This document shows positions 17,623 to 27,762 of a stretch of 64,000 nucleotides of DNA, one piece after another (within the stretch, counting starts at the first letter, position 1; each line of letters begins with the position of its first letter). The stretch lies in the NCBI RefSeq assembly GCF_902859705.1, contig NZ_CADIJO010000001.1, positions 310,001 through 374,000 on the forward strand, given 5' to 3'. This stretch comes from Achromobacter deleyi. Its GTDB lineage: Bacteria; Pseudomonadota; Gammaproteobacteria; Burkholderiales; Burkholderiaceae_B. A program made the position numbers and the translations under genes. The notes below the pieces were generated by a model. That model did not search any database. It was not told the DNA's origin and worked only from the letters and a program-made list of their open reading frames with translations.

Positions 17623-18690
17623 GTGATACGCATCGCCATAGACTGTATGGGCGGAGACTTCGGTCTGCCCGTCACGATTCCGGCTGCGATCGAGTTCGCC
17701 CGGCAATTTCCGGATACCCGGCTATTGCTGGTCGGGCTTCCCGACGCTATCGAAGCGGCGCTCTCCGAGCACCGCGGCGTGGCGCGCGATCGCCTTGAAA
17801 TCGTGGCGGCTTCCGAAGTCGTCACCATGGACGACCCGGTCGAGGTCGCCCTGCGCCGCAAAAAAGACTCCTCCATGCGCCTGGCTGCCCAGTCCGTCAA
17901 GGACGGGCGGGCCGACGCCTGCGTTTCCGCGGGCAATACCGGCGCCTGGATGGCCATTTCACGCTACGTGCTCAAGACGCTGGACGGTATCGACCGCCCC
18001 GCGATCGCCACGTCCATTCCGAACCAGACGGGCCGCGCCACCACGGTGCTGGACCTGGGTGCGAATGTGGACTGCTCGGCCGAGCACCTTCTGCAATTCG
18101 CCATCATGGGCGCCGCGCTGTCGCAGGCGGTCGACCATCGCGAGAACCCCACCGTGGGCTTGCTCAACATCGGCGAAGAAGTCATCAAGGGCAACGAGGT
18201 CGTCAAGGAAGCCGCCGAGCTTCTGCGCGCCAGTCCCCTGAATTTCTACGGCAACGTGGAAGGCAATGACATTTTCAAGGGCACGGTCGACGTCGTCGTC
18301 TGCGACGGTTTCGTCGGCAACGTCGTGCTCAAGTCCGTCGAAGGCCTGGCCAAGATGTTGTCCAGCGTCATTCGCGAAGAGTTCAAACGCAATCTGATCA
18401 CGCTGCTGGTCGGCGCGCTGGCCAAGCCGGTGCTCAACCGCCTGCGCAACCGCGTCGACAACCGCCGCTACAACGGCGCGGCGCTGCTGGGCCTGCGCGG
18501 CGTGGTCATCAAGAGCCACGGTTCGGCCGACGCCTACGCTTTCGGCTTTGCGCTGCAACGGGCGCGCGAAGCCGTGGTGAGTAAACTGCTTGAGCGCACC
18601 GCTCAGACGGTCGCACAGATCAACCAGCGCGTGCAGTCGGGTTCGGGCGCTTCCGCGCTTGAGCCGGGCGTGGCTGGGGACACCGCTTGA
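17623..18690 (+). CDS. plsX: Phosphate acyltransferase PlsX
   Basis: A 355-residue enzyme converting acyl-ACP to acyl-phosphate, the first step of phospholipid synthesis in the PlsX/PlsY route. Family signatures are [11 protein letters not shown] at the N-terminus, [28 protein letters not shown], and [13 protein letters not shown]. The start is GTG at 17623, directly before the conserved [11 protein letters not shown]. The stop overlaps the fabH ATG by one base (TGATG), coupling the genes. Confidence 0.95.
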   Translation: MIRIAIDCMGGDFGLPVTIPAAIEFARQFPDTRLLLVGLPDAIEAALSEHRGVARDRLEIVAASEVVTMDDPVEVALRRKKDSSMRLAAQSVKDGRADACVSAGNTGAWMAISRYVLKTLDGIDRPAIATSIPNQTGRATTVLDLGANVDCSAEHLLQFAIMGAALSQAVDHRENPTVGLLNIGEEVIKGNEVVKEAAELLRASPLNFYGNVEGNDIFKGTVDVVVCDGFVGNVVLKSVEGLAKMLSSVIREEFKRNLITLLVGALAKPVLNRLRNRVDNRRYNGAALLGLRGVVIKSHGSADAYAFGFALQRAREAVVSKLLERTAQTVAQINQRVQSGSGASALEPGVAGDTA

Positions 18691-19676
18691 TGGATACCGC
18701 AATGAAATATTCCGTGATCGCGGGCACCGGCAGCTTCCTGCCGGAACGCGTGGTTTCGAATGACGCCCTGGCAGCGGAGCTGGCGACGCGTGACATCGCC
18801 ACGTCCGACGAGTGGATCGTCGAGCGTACGGGCATCCGCCAGCGCCATTTGGCCGAACGCGGCGTCACCACCAGCCAGCTGGCCACCGAGGCCTCGCGCC
18901 GCGCGCTGGCCGATGCTGGCGTCGATGCCTCTGAAGTCGACCTGATCGTGCTGGCCACGTCCACGCCCGATTTCGTATTCCCCAGCACGGCCTGCCTGGT
19001 GCAGGCCAACCTGGGCGCCAAGGGGTCCGCGGCCTTCGACGTACAGGCCGTGTGCAGCGGTTTCGTCTACGCCCTGACCACCGCCGACAGCTTCATCCGC
19101 GCCGGCCGTGCGCGTTGCGCGCTGGTGATCGGCGCCGAAGTGTTCTCGCGCATCCTTGACTGGAACGACCGCAGCACCTGCGTGCTGTTCGGCGATGGCG
19201 CGGGCGCTGTCGTGCTCAAGGCCTCCGACAAGCCCGGCATCCTGGCCGCGCAGTTGCATGCCGACGGCAGCCAGATGAAGATCCTCAGCGCCGCCGGCAA
19301 CGTCGCCTATGGCGATGTCACGGGCGACCCGTTCCTGCGCATGGATGGCCAGGCCGTGTTCAAGCAGGCCGTCACGGTGCTGGACCGTTCGGCCCGCGAC
19401 ACCTGCGCCGAAGCCGGTATCGAGGTGGCCGACGTCGATTGGCTGATCCCGCACCAGGCCAACGTCCGCATCCTGAATTTCCTGGCACGCAAGCTTGCGG
19501 TGCCGGTCGAAAAGGTTGTCATCACCGTCGACAGCCACGCCAATACCTCCGCGGCCAGCGTGCCGTTGGCCCTGGACGCCGCGCGCCGCGATGGCCGCGT
19601 CAAGCCGGGCCAGCTCATCCTGATGCAAGGCGTAGGCGGCGGATTCACCTGGGGTTCCGTACTGGCCCGCATGTAA
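18690..19676 (+). CDS. fabH: 3-oxoacyl-ACP synthase III (FabH)
   Basis: A 328-residue condensing enzyme that starts fatty-acid chains from acetyl-CoA and malonyl-ACP. The catalytic triad is visible: C122 in [14 protein letters not shown], His in [11 protein letters not shown] and Asn in [15 protein letters not shown]. The C-terminal [15 protein letters not shown] is typical. The ATG at 18690 overlaps the plsX stop; an ATG 12 bases further on ([10 protein letters not shown]) is an alternative. Confidence 0.95.
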   Translation: MDTAMKYSVIAGTGSFLPERVVSNDALAAELATRDIATSDEWIVERTGIRQRHLAERGVTTSQLATEASRRALADAGVDASEVDLIVLATSTPDFVFPSTACLVQANLGAKGSAAFDVQAVCSGFVYALTTADSFIRAGRARCALVIGAEVFSRILDWNDRSTCVLFGDGAGAVVLKASDKPGILAAQLHADGSQMKILSAAGNVAYGDVTGDPFLRMDGQAVFKQAVTVLDRSARDTCAEAGIEVADVDWLIPHQANVRILNFLARKLAVPVEKVVITVDSHANTSAASVPLALDAARRDGRVKPGQLILMQGVGGGFTWGSVLARM

Positions 19677-19768
19677 GGGCGAGTCCGGTCCGGGCGCGGT
19701 CAGCCGCGCCCGCCTGGATGACGCGCCCGACATTCCCACAGACTCTGAATCAATCCATACGGTCGAAC

Positions 19769-20704
19769 ATGAAAATCGCTTTTGTCTTTCCTGGCCAGGG
19801 TTCCCAGTCGGTCGGCATGCTGGACGCCTGGTCCGATGTCGCCGCGGCGACCGACGTCGTGGCGCGCGCCTCGCAGGCGCTTGGCCAGGACCTGGGCGCG
19901 TTGATCGCGCAGGGCCCCGCTGAGCAGCTCAACCTGACCACCAATACCCAGCCGGCCATGCTGACGGCCAGCGTCGCGTTCTTCGCGGCCTGGCGCGCAG
20001 CGGGCGGCCGCATGCCCGACGTCGTGGCCGGCCACAGCCTGGGCGAATACGCCGCGCTGACGGCCGCCGGTTCGCTGGCCCTTGAAGATGCCGTGCGCCT
20101 GGTGCGCGTGCGCGCCGATGCGATGCAGGCCGCCGTGCCGGTCGGCACCGGCGCCATGGCTGCCATCCTGGGCCTGGACGACGATGCCGTGCGCGCCGCT
20201 TGTGCCTCCGCCGCGCAGGGCGAAGTGGTCGAAGCCGTCAATTTCAACGCCCCGGCGCAAGTCGTGATCGCGGGCCACAAGGCCGCCGTCGAACGCGCCT
20301 GCGAACTGGCCAAGGCAGCGGGCGCCAAGCGTGCGCTGCTCTTGCCGGTGTCCGCGCCGTTCCACTCCAGCCTGCTCAAGCCCGCCGCCGATGTGCTGGC
20401 CGGCGCATTGGCCGGCGTGGCGGTGTCTGCGCCCCAGGTGCCTGTCATCAATAACGTCGATGTCGCGTCGCCGGTCGAGCCCGGGGCAATCCGGGATGCG
20501 CTGGTACGCCAGGCATGGCATCCTGTGCGCTGGGTGGAAACGCTGCGCGCCATGAAGGCCCAGGGCGTGACCCACATCATCGAATGCGGTCCCGGCAAGG
20601 TGCTGGCCGGCCTGACCAAGCGCATCGATCCCGAGCTTACCGGTCTGGCCATCACGGATCCGGCTTCGCTGGAAGCCGCGTTGGCCGCGGTTAACGGAAA
20701 TTAA
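19769..20704 (+). CDS. fabD: Malonyl-CoA:ACP transacylase (FabD)
   Basis: A 311-residue acyltransferase that loads malonate onto ACP. The N-terminal FVFPGQGSQSVGM, the nucleophile-elbow serine in GHSLGEYAAL and the catalytic histidine in SAPFHSSLLKP are all present. The ATG at 19769 is chosen because the conserved KIAFVFPGQGSQ begins immediately after it; the frame upstream is antisense-like filler. It lies 92 bases after fabH and four bases before fabG. Confidence 0.95.
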   Translation: MKIAFVFPGQGSQSVGMLDAWSDVAAATDVVARASQALGQDLGALIAQGPAEQLNLTTNTQPAMLTASVAFFAAWRAAGGRMPDVVAGHSLGEYAALTAAGSLALEDAVRLVRVRADAMQAAVPVGTGAMAAILGLDDDAVRAACASAAQGEVVEAVNFNAPAQVVIAGHKAAVERACELAKAAGAKRALLLPVSAPFHSSLLKPAADVLAGALAGVAVSAPQVPVINNVDVASPVEPGAIRDALVRQAWHPVRWVETLRAMKAQGVTHIIECGPGKVLAGLTKRIDPELTGLAITDPASLEAALAAVNGN

Positions 20705-20708
20705 GAGC

Positions 20709-21461
20709 ATGGAAAACACCTCGATCGAACTGCAGGGCAAGATCGCCCTGGTCACGGGCGCGACGCGCGGCATTGGCCGCGCCATTGCCCAGGAGCTGGC
20801 TGCGCGCGGCGCAACCGTCGTCGGCACGGCCACGTCCGAGTCCGGCGCGGCCGCCATCACCGAAGCCCTGGCGCCGTTCGGCGGCCGTGGCGTGGTGCTG
20901 GACGTGACCAACGCCGAAGCGTGCGACGCCCTGATCGACGCCTTGGGCAAAGAGGGCGGTGGCCCCCACATCCTCGTCAATAATGCAGGCATCACCCGCG
21001 ATACGCTGGCAATGCGCATGAAAGACGACGACTGGTCGGCCGTCATCGATACCAATCTGGCCTCGGTGTTCCGCCTGTCGCGCGCCGTGCTGCGCAACAT
21101 GATGAAGGCCCGTTGGGGACGCATCATCAACGTCACGTCGGTGGTGGGCTCCAGCGGCAACCCCGGCCAGGCCAACTACGCGGCCGCCAAGGCCGGCGTC
21201 GCCGGCATGTCGCGCGCCCTGGCGCGCGAACTGGGCAGCCGCAACATCACCGTCAATTGCGTGGCCCCCGGCTTCATCGATACCGACATGACGCGCGCCC
21301 TGGGCGAAAGCCAGACCGCCGCGCTGCTGCAGCAGATTCCGCTGGGCCGTCTGGGGTCGCCCACGGACATCGCCCATGCGGTGGCCTTTTTGTCCGGGCC
21401 GCAGGCGGGTTACATTACCGGCACCACCCTGCACGTCAACGGCGGGATGTACATGCAATAA
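20709..21461 (+). CDS. fabG: 3-oxoacyl-ACP reductase (FabG)
   Basis: A 250-residue short-chain dehydrogenase that reduces 3-oxoacyl-ACP with NADPH. The cofactor motif TGATRGIGRAIA, the NNAGITRD strand, the catalytic Ser in VTSVVGSSGNPGQ and the YAAAKAG Tyr/Lys pair are intact. The protein ends HVNGGMYMQ, typical of FabG. The ATG is four bases after the fabD stop. Confidence 0.96.
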   Translation: MENTSIELQGKIALVTGATRGIGRAIAQELAARGATVVGTATSESGAAAITEALAPFGGRGVVLDVTNAEACDALIDALGKEGGGPHILVNNAGITRDTLAMRMKDDDWSAVIDTNLASVFRLSRAVLRNMMKARWGRIINVTSVVGSSGNPGQANYAAAKAGVAGMSRALARELGSRNITVNCVAPGFIDTDMTRALGESQTAALLQQIPLGRLGSPTDIAHAVAFLSGPQAGYITGTTLHVNGGMYMQ

Positions 21462-21617
21462 GTCACGAAGCGCGCGGGCGGCCCAGGCCGCCGCGCCATC
21501 GTCGGGCAACTGGCGGGGCAACGCGCGGTTCAACCGGAAACGCCGCACACCGGTATTGCTGCGCCCTCGGGGCGACAGTTCGAAGTGCGCGGTGTTATTT
21601 TTGTCACGGCCTGGCGT

Positions 21618-21644
21618 TTGCAGTACTCTGCGCTTGGCTATAAT
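21618..21644 (+). promoter_or_regulatory. Promoter for acpP
   Basis: A perfect TATAAT (21639-21644) follows TTGCAG (21618-21623) by 15 bases; shifting the upstream hexamer by one base gives a 16-base gap. It lies 30 bases before the acpP ATG and would give this highly expressed gene its own short-leader transcript. Confidence 0.65.
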
Positions 21645-21674
21645 TCGCGGGATTTTTCCCATTTGGAGATCTGC

Positions 21675-21914
21675 ATGGAAAGCATCGAACAGCGCGTCAA
21701 GAAGATCGTCGCTGAACAACTTGGCGTGAACGAAGCCGAGATCAAGAACGAATCCTCCTTCCTTGACGACCTCGGTGCCGATTCGCTCGACATGGTCGAA
21801 CTGGTCATGGCGCTCGAAGACGAATTCGAGACCGAGATCCCCGACGAAGAGGCCGAAAAGATCACGACCGTGCAACAAGCGATTGATTACATCAATTCGA
21901 ACGGTAAGCAGTAA
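21675..21914 (+). CDS. acpP: Acyl carrier protein
   Basis: A 79-residue acidic carrier that holds growing acyl chains on phosphopantetheine. The modified serine is S37 in [18 protein letters not shown]. The ATG at 21675 has GGAG with six bases of spacing, and the family N-terminus is [17 protein letters not shown]. Upstream in-frame codons are excluded because the promoter lies there. Confidence 0.97.
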   Translation: MESIEQRVKKIVAEQLGVNEAEIKNESSFLDDLGADSLDMVELVMALEDEFETEIPDEEAEKITTVQQAIDYINSNGKQ

Positions 21915-21933
21915 GCTCAGCCTATATCCTTCT

Positions 21934-21964
21934 GGTTGCCCGAAATCCGATTTCGGGGCCAACC
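21934..21964 (+). other. Hairpin between acpP and fabF
   Basis: The arms GGTTG-CCCGAAAT and ATTTCGGG-CAACC form an interrupted stem just after acpP. No T run follows, so it may be an mRNA-stability or processing element rather than a terminator. It could help keep acpP mRNA levels above fabF. Confidence 0.4.
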
Positions 21965-22103
21965 GGGAATCGGGGCGGTTTCAGGAATTTGCCGTGTGGT
22001 CCACGCGCGGGACGGGGGTTAAAGCCCGACCCGCTTTTGCGTGTTCCGCACGTGCAGCGCATCCCGAAAACCGCCTTTCTTTTGTCTGTTTGAGGAGTCA
22101 TCC

Positions 22104-23333
22104 GTGAAGCGACGAGTCGTCATCACTGGCCTTGGTATCGTTTCGCCCGTTGGCAACGACCTGACCACCGCTTGGGACAATATCGTCAACGGACGTTCTG
22201 GCATCAGCCGCATCACCCGTTTCGATCCCTCGGCCATCACCACGCACATCGCTGGCGAAGTCAAAGACTTCGACATCAGCACCTATATCTCGGCCAAAGA
22301 AGCCCGCCAGATGGATACCTTCATCCATTACGGCCTGGCTGCCGGGATGCAGGCGTGGCGCGACAGCGGCCTGGAAGTCACCGAAGCCAATGCCGAGCGC
22401 ATCGGCGTGATCGTCGGTTCGGGCATCGGCGGCCTGCCGCGCATCGAAGAAACCCAGGTCGAGTACATGGCCAAGGGTCCGCGGCGCATTTCGCCGTTCT
22501 TCGTGCCGGGTTCGCTGATCAACCTGATCTCCGGTCACCTGTCCATTGCCTATGGCATGAAGGGCCCCAGCTACGCCGTCGTGTCGGCCTGCACCACGGG
22601 CCTGCATTGCATCGGCGATGCGGCCCGACTGATCGAGTACGGCGATGCCGACGTCATGGTGGCAGGCGGCGCCGAGTCGACCGTGTCGCCGCTGGGTATC
22701 GGCGGTTTTGCCGCCATGCGCGCGCTGTCGACCCGCAACGATGACCCTCAAACGGCTTCGCGTCCCTGGGACCGCGACCGCGACGGCTTCGTGCTGGGCG
22801 AAGGCGCCGGCGTGCTGGTGCTGGAAGAATACGAACACGCCAAGAAGCGCGGCGCGCGCATCTATGGTGAGTTCGCCGGCTACGGCATGAGCTCCGACGC
22901 CCACCACATCACGGCCCCCGACAAGGACGGCCCGCGTCGCGGCGTCATCAACGCGCTGCGCAACGGCGGCCTGAACGTGGACGACATCCAGTACGTCAAC
23001 GCGCACGGCACGTCCACGCCCCTGGGCGACAAGAACGAGACCGACGCGCTGAAGCTTGCTTTCGGCGATCACGCCAAGAAGCTGGTGGTGAACTCGACCA
23101 AGTCCATGACTGGCCACCTGCTGGGCGCGGCCGGCGGCATCGAGGCTGTGTTCACGACCCTGGCGGTCTACAACCAGGTCTCGCCCCCGACGATCAACAT
23201 CTTCAATCAAGATCCGGAATGCGATCTGGATTACTGCGCCAACGAGGCGCGGCAGATGAAGATCGACGTGGGTCTGTCCAACTCGTTCGGCTTCGGCGGC
23301 ACCAACGGCTCGATGGCCGTTCGCCGGGTCTGA
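22104..23333 (+). CDS. fabF: 3-oxoacyl-ACP synthase II (FabF)
   Basis: A 409-residue elongating condensing enzyme. It starts [18 protein letters not shown]. The catalytic Cys is in [15 protein letters not shown], and the two active-site His are in [14 protein letters not shown] and [15 protein letters not shown]. The protein ends [14 protein letters not shown]. The start is GTG at 22104 with AGGAG six bases upstream. Confidence 0.96.
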   Translation: MKRRVVITGLGIVSPVGNDLTTAWDNIVNGRSGISRITRFDPSAITTHIAGEVKDFDISTYISAKEARQMDTFIHYGLAAGMQAWRDSGLEVTEANAERIGVIVGSGIGGLPRIEETQVEYMAKGPRRISPFFVPGSLINLISGHLSIAYGMKGPSYAVVSACTTGLHCIGDAARLIEYGDADVMVAGGAESTVSPLGIGGFAAMRALSTRNDDPQTASRPWDRDRDGFVLGEGAGVLVLEEYEHAKKRGARIYGEFAGYGMSSDAHHITAPDKDGPRRGVINALRNGGLNVDDIQYVNAHGTSTPLGDKNETDALKLAFGDHAKKLVVNSTKSMTGHLLGAAGGIEAVFTTLAVYNQVSPPTINIFNQDPECDLDYCANEARQMKIDVGLSNSFGFGGTNGSMAVRRV

Positions 23334-23334
23334 T

Positions 23335-23829
23335 TTGGAAGACCCGGGCCAGGGGCGCTGGACGTTTCGCGTGCCTGTCTTGCGGCCGCGCGGCGTTGCG
23401 GCGCTTTTGGCCTTGGGGCTGGCCGCTGCCGCGGCCAGCCTCCTGACTGCCGGCGCCTGGCTTGGCCCCGCCTGGCTGGCTGTCGCCGCCCTGGTGACAC
23501 TGGGGCTGGCGGCGGGGCTGTTACACTCGGACGGTAGTGGCCTGTCCCCGGTATCGGCGTTGCGTACGGCGGCCGGATCCGGCCGTTGGCAGGTGCGCCT
23601 GCCGGGCGGCTGGCAGGACGCGGCGCTGGTGCACCAGCATCGCGGGCCGGCATGGCTTACGCTCACCCTGCAGCCCTTGCCCTCCGGGAGTATGGCCTTT
23701 AACAACAACAATGTAACTTTCACCGTCTGGCAGCAGACGTTGCGACCCCAGGCCTGGCGGCGTTTGTGCCTCCTGGCGGGTGCGGCGCGGCGCTTGTCCC
23801 CGGCGGTCCGCCTGCGGGAGGCCTCATGA
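23335..23829 (+). CDS. Small membrane protein, possibly YgfX-like
   Basis: A protein of up to 164 residues with two adjacent hydrophobic helices near the N-terminus (roughly residues 20-60), followed by a soluble part containing GRWQVRLPGGWQDAALVHQ and a basic, hydrophobic tail. That layout resembles YgfX/CptA, but I cannot confirm it. The nominal start is TTG, one base past the fabF stop, with no strong ribosome site; a GTG about 12 codons later is an alternative. Its stop overlaps the rpoE ATG by four bases, which supports a real coupled gene. Confidence 0.6.
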   Translation: MEDPGQGRWTFRVPVLRPRGVAALLALGLAAAAASLLTAGAWLGPAWLAVAALVTLGLAAGLLHSDGSGLSPVSALRTAAGSGRWQVRLPGGWQDAALVHQHRGPAWLTLTLQPLPSGSMAFNNNNVTFTVWQQTLRPQAWRRLCLLAGAARRLSPAVRLREAS

Positions 23830-24425
23830 GCGAGCGCGAAGTCGACGCCGAGCTTGTCGCCCGCGTCCAGCGGGGCGACAAGAAGGCCTTCGATCTGCTG
23901 GTGCTGAAGTACCAGCGCAAGATTCTTCGCCTGCTGGCCCGGATGATCCGGGACCCGTCCGAAATCGAGGACGTGGCCCAGGAAGCGTTCATCAAGGCCT
24001 ATCGGGCCCTGCCTCAGTTTCGGGGCGAGAGCGCGTTCTACACCTGGTTGTATCGCATTGCCATCAATACGGCCCGCAATTGGCTCGCCTCGCAGGGCCG
24101 GCGGCCGAGCGCGCCCAATGCGATAGAAACGGAAGACGGTGAAACTTTTAACGAAACCGACAACCTAACCGATATAAGCACGCCGGAATCCATGGTGGCC
24201 AGCCGCGAGATCGCCGAGACGGTGAACGCGGCCATCGAGGAATTGCCCGAGGAATTGCGCACCGCGATCGTCCTGCGTGAAATCGAAGGTATGAGTTACG
24301 AAGACATCGCCCAGAGCATGGACTGCCCCATTGGTACGGTGCGTTCCCGCATTTTTCGTGCGCGTGAAGCCATCGCGACCAAGTTGCGCCCATTGCTTGG
24401 CACCGATGCCGAGCGTCGCTGGTAA
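23826..24425 (+). CDS. rpoE: RNA polymerase sigma factor RpoE (sigma-E/AlgU)
   Basis: A 199-residue ECF sigma factor directing the envelope-stress response. Region 2 is VARVQRGDKKAFDLLVLKY through IEDVAQEAFIKAYRALPQFRG and FYTWLYRIAINTARN. Region 4 is ELRTAIVLREIEGMSYEDIA followed by DCPIGTVRSRIFRARE. Its order with rseA, rseB and mucD is the standard sigma-E operon. The ATG overlaps the preceding gene's stop (ATGA). Confidence 0.95.
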   Translation: MSEREVDAELVARVQRGDKKAFDLLVLKYQRKILRLLARMIRDPSEIEDVAQEAFIKAYRALPQFRGESAFYTWLYRIAINTARNWLASQGRRPSAPNAIETEDGETFNETDNLTDISTPESMVASREIAETVNAAIEELPEELRTAIVLREIEGMSYEDIAQSMDCPIGTVRSRIFRAREAIATKLRPLLGTDAERRW

Positions 24426-24437
24426 GGAGTGGCAGTC

Positions 24438-24944
24438 ATGCAGACAACAGCAGCCAAGTCCGTCGTTTCTTCCGAGGCCGCCTGGGAGGAATCACTTTCC
24501 GCCTGGATGGACGGAGAGGAAACCGACGATATTCTCCCCGGCCTGCTGACCCGTGAAGGGCGGCAGACCTGGGACACCTATCATCTTATTGGTGATGCCC
24601 TGCGCAACACCGACCTGGCGCTGACGCCCAGCGCGGGCTTTCACGCCCGCCTGTCGCGCGCGCTGGACGCCGAGCTGCCGATCGTGGCGGCGCCCCGGCG
24701 CCGTTCGCCGCTGCGCATGGGCCTGTCCGGCCTGGCCGTGGCGGCTGCGGTCGCGACCGTCGCCTGGGTGGCCCAGCCGTACCTGGCGGGCGGCTCCCCC
24801 GGCACCGAGACGCGCGTGCTGGCCGACGCCAGCCTGAGCGGCACCGACACTTCGGGCCTGAGCGACTACCTGGAGGCCCATCGCCAAATGGCCGGCCCCA
24901 GCGCGGTCCGCCAGGTGTCGTTCGATGTCGGAGCGGGACGCTGA
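24438..24944 (+). CDS. rseA: Anti-sigma-E factor RseA (MucA)
   Basis: A 168-residue single-pass inner-membrane protein that holds RpoE inactive. The cytoplasmic N-terminus has the sigma-binding pattern LSAWMDGEETDDILPGLL and WDTYHLIGDALRN. One transmembrane segment (about residues 94-115, MGLSGLAVAAAVATVAWVA) leads to a short periplasmic tail. The ATG at 24438 is preferred to a GTG nine bases earlier because AGGAG ends eight bases before it. The stop overlaps rseB by one base. Confidence 0.88.
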   Translation: MQTTAAKSVVSSEAAWEESLSAWMDGEETDDILPGLLTREGRQTWDTYHLIGDALRNTDLALTPSAGFHARLSRALDAELPIVAAPRRRSPLRMGLSGLAVAAAVATVAWVAQPYLAGGSPGTETRVLADASLSGTDTSGLSDYLEAHRQMAGPSAVRQVSFDVGAGR

Positions 24945-26020
24945 TGGCCTTGGTGCTTCCGAATCGCTGGCCGGTGCTGGGCCGGGCCGCCTCGTGGCAG
25001 GCCCACCGCGCCGGCTGGTTTGCCGCTACGCTCCTGACCGCATTCCTGGCCGCGCACGAACCGGCGCGCGCCGCCGATACCGCGCCCGCCCAGCAGGGCG
25101 ATGACGTGGTCCAACTGCTGTCGCGCATCCAGCAGGCGGCGCGCAAGCAGGACTACGCGGGCGTGTTCATGTATCAGCAGGGCGAGATGATCCAGTCGTC
25201 GCGCCTGGTGCACGTGCTGGACGGTACTGGCGAACGCGAACGGCTCGAGATCCTGGACGGCCAGCCGCGCGAGTACCTGCGTCACAACGAAGATGTGCAG
25301 TGCCTGATCCCCGAGCGCAAGACGGTCCTGATCGAGCGTCGCCGCGGCGACCGCTTTCCCGGCCTGCTGCTGGGCGATCCGGCCAACCTGACCGAGCACT
25401 ACAAGATCCGCACCGAATCGGCCCTGCACCGGGTCGCCGGGCGCGAATGCCGTCTGATCACTATCGAACCGCTGGACAAGTTGCGCTATGGCTATCGCCT
25501 GTGCGCCGACGTCGAGACCAACCTGCTGCTGAAGGCCCAGACGCTCAACGCCGCCCGCGGCGTGGTCGAGCAGGTGTCGTTCACGTCGCTGCGTCTGGGC
25601 GCCGAGGTCGATCCGCAGTCGCTGACGTCGCGCTGGAACACGCGCGACTGGAAGGTGCTGGAACCCGCCATGAAACCGGTCGACCTGGGCGCGCTGGGAT
25701 GGCGCATTCCGGCACCCAAGGGGTTCAGCGTGGTGATGCAGGTGTCGCGCTCGATGGGGCGCGGGGCCACGGTCAACCAGATGGTGCTGTCCGATGGCTT
25801 GGCGGCGATCTCGGTGTTCATCGAACCCTATGACAGCCAGCGCGGGCATCATCCGCCCCCTGGCGCGGCCCAACGTGGTTCGATTACCGTATACGGCACC
25901 CGTATCGCCGATTACTGGCTCACCGCCGTGGGCGAGGTGCCCGTGGCGACGCTGGAACAGCTGGCGGAAGCGACTGAATACGTACCCGTGGCGAACGCTC
26001 CGGCGGCTGGCTCCAAGTGA
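24944..26020 (+). CDS. rseB: Sigma-E regulatory protein RseB (MucB)
   Basis: A 358-residue periplasmic protein that protects RseA from cleavage and senses mislocalised lipoproteins and LPS. A signal segment (residues about 20-45, ending ARAADT) is followed by the MucB/RseB N-domain with QDYAGVFMYQQGEMIQSSRL and the C-domain containing WKVLEPAMKPVDLGALGW. The ATG overlaps the rseA stop. Stress-induced release of RpoE would induce this same operon. Confidence 0.9.
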   Translation: MALVLPNRWPVLGRAASWQAHRAGWFAATLLTAFLAAHEPARAADTAPAQQGDDVVQLLSRIQQAARKQDYAGVFMYQQGEMIQSSRLVHVLDGTGERERLEILDGQPREYLRHNEDVQCLIPERKTVLIERRRGDRFPGLLLGDPANLTEHYKIRTESALHRVAGRECRLITIEPLDKLRYGYRLCADVETNLLLKAQTLNAARGVVEQVSFTSLRLGAEVDPQSLTSRWNTRDWKVLEPAMKPVDLGALGWRIPAPKGFSVVMQVSRSMGRGATVNQMVLSDGLAAISVFIEPYDSQRGHHPPPGAAQRGSITVYGTRIADYWLTAVGEVPVATLEQLAEATEYVPVANAPAAGSK

Positions 26021-26057
26021 GCAGCCTCTGCGGCAAGAAGTAAATTCGGAGCAATCT

Positions 26058-27551
26058 ATGAAAGCATTGATGGTGTCGAACCCCAGCCTGCGGCGCTTTC
26101 TGGCGGCCGCGACGGCGGGGCTCATGATGTCGGCCGCTTTTGCGCCCGTCTCGCAGGCGCAGACCCCCGCGGCCGATACGCCCACCCCGACGGTGGTACT
26201 GCCTGACTTCACCAGCATCATCGAAAAGGCCGACCCGGCGGTCGTGAACATCCGCACCACCGCCACCGTGCCGATCCGCGGCGTGGGCCCCGGCGGCAAC
26301 GATCCGGCCGAACTGTTCCGCTGGTTCTTCGGCCCCGACTTCCAGCCGCCGGGCCAGCAGGCCCCCGGTCAGCGTCAGCGTCCGCAGCAGCCTCAGCCGG
26401 AAGAACGCACTGTGCCGCGCGGCGTGGGTTCGGGCTTCTTCATTTCCGATGACGGCTACATCATGACCAACAATCACGTGGTCAGCGATGCAACCGACAT
26501 CTACGTCACCCTGACCGACGGCCGCGAGTTCAAGGCCAAGGTCATCGGCACCGACGAGCGCACCGACGTCGCGCTGATCAAGATCGAAGCCAAGGACATG
26601 ACCCCGCTGGTCATCGGCGACCCCAAGAAGCTCAAGAAGGGCCAATGGGTGCTGGCCATCGGTTCGCCGTTCGGTCTGGATTCCACGGTCACGTCGGGCA
26701 TCGTCAGCGCCATCGGCCGCGACACCGGCGAATACCTGCCGTTCATCCAGACGGACGTGGCGGTGAACCCCGGCAACTCGGGCGGTCCGCTGATCAACCT
26801 GGCGGGCGAGGTCGTGGGCATCAATTCCCAGATCATTTCGCGCAGCGGCGGCTTCATGGGCATTTCGCTGGCCATTCCCATCGACGAAGCGATGCGCGTG
26901 GTGGATCAGTTGCGCGCGACCGGCAAGGTCACGCGCGGCCGCGTGGGCGTGCAGATCGGCGAAGTCGGCAAGGACGTGGCCGAGGCCATCGGCCTGCCCA
27001 AGGCCGAAGGCGCCCTGGTCAGCAGCGTCGAGGTCGACGGTCCGGCCGAACAGGCGGGCGTGCAGCCGGGCGACGTGATCCTGTCGTTCAACAAGGAACC
27101 GATCAAGCGTTGGTCCGATCTGCCCCGCATCGTCGGCGAAACCAAGCCCGGCACGCGCGCCGACATGGAAGTGTGGCGCAAGGGCAAGAAGATGACGCTG
27201 TCGGTCAAGGTGGGCGAGATTCCCGCCGAGAAGGCCGCTGCGGGCAAGAAGCCCGCGACGCCTGCGCCTGAAATCACCAACGCGCTGGGCCTGGGCGTGG
27301 TGGACGTGCCCGCCGACGTGCAGAAAAAGCTGCGCATCAAGGGCGGCGTGCAGGTCAAGGTCGCCGAAGGCGCTGCCGCCAAGGCGGGCCTGCAGGAAGG
27401 CGACATTGTGTTGGCTCTGAACGACACCGACGTCACCGGCGCCAAGCAGTTCGCCGAGCTGGTGGGCAAGCTGGACAAGGGCCGCGCGGCGGGCTTGCTG
27501 GTGCGTCGCGGCGAGCAGACACAGTGGGTGGCGGTACCCGCAAGCAAATAA
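26058..27551 (+). CDS. mucD: Periplasmic serine protease MucD (DegP/HtrA family)
   Basis: A 497-residue periplasmic quality-control protease/chaperone. A signal peptide ends at about residue 34 (APVSQA). The trypsin-like domain has the full triad: H140 in TNNHVV, D170 in RTDVALI and S241 in NPGNSGGPL. Two PDZ domains follow (roughly 280-375 and 400-490), separated by an Ala/Lys/Pro linker. GGAG lies six bases before the ATG. It closes the sigma-E operon and is followed by a strong terminator. Confidence 0.94.
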   Translation: MKALMVSNPSLRRFLAAATAGLMMSAAFAPVSQAQTPAADTPTPTVVLPDFTSIIEKADPAVVNIRTTATVPIRGVGPGGNDPAELFRWFFGPDFQPPGQQAPGQRQRPQQPQPEERTVPRGVGSGFFISDDGYIMTNNHVVSDATDIYVTLTDGREFKAKVIGTDERTDVALIKIEAKDMTPLVIGDPKKLKKGQWVLAIGSPFGLDSTVTSGIVSAIGRDTGEYLPFIQTDVAVNPGNSGGPLINLAGEVVGINSQIISRSGGFMGISLAIPIDEAMRVVDQLRATGKVTRGRVGVQIGEVGKDVAEAIGLPKAEGALVSSVEVDGPAEQAGVQPGDVILSFNKEPIKRWSDLPRIVGETKPGTRADMEVWRKGKKMTLSVKVGEIPAEKAAAGKKPATPAPEITNALGLGVVDVPADVQKKLRIKGGVQVKVAEGAAAKAGLQEGDIVLALNDTDVTGAKQFAELVGKLDKGRAAGLLVRRGEQTQWVAVPASK

Positions 27552-27586
27552 GGCCCAAGACCGGCTAAAATGGCTGGTTGCCGCAA

Positions 27587-27615
27587 GAGGGGGCGCCTGG
27601 CGCCCCCTCGTTTTT
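27587..27615 (+). terminator. Terminator of the rpoE-mucD operon
   Basis: A nine-pair stem (GAGGGGGCG / CGCCCCCTC) with a five-base loop is followed by GTTTTT. It lies 36 bases after the mucD stop and separates the sigma-E operon from lepA. Confidence 0.85.
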
Positions 27616-27762
27616 GCCCGGAAACGCCGCGGATCGCGGCCCGGCAGGGCGGCCGGGCCTGGTGCCCGAGGCGTTTGCCTATAACCCCCGTCAGCCGTGC
27701 CTACCCTGGTGGCGGCGTCTTCCGGCAGTTTGCCGAGTGTTCCGTCCCTTTTAAATTCAAGC

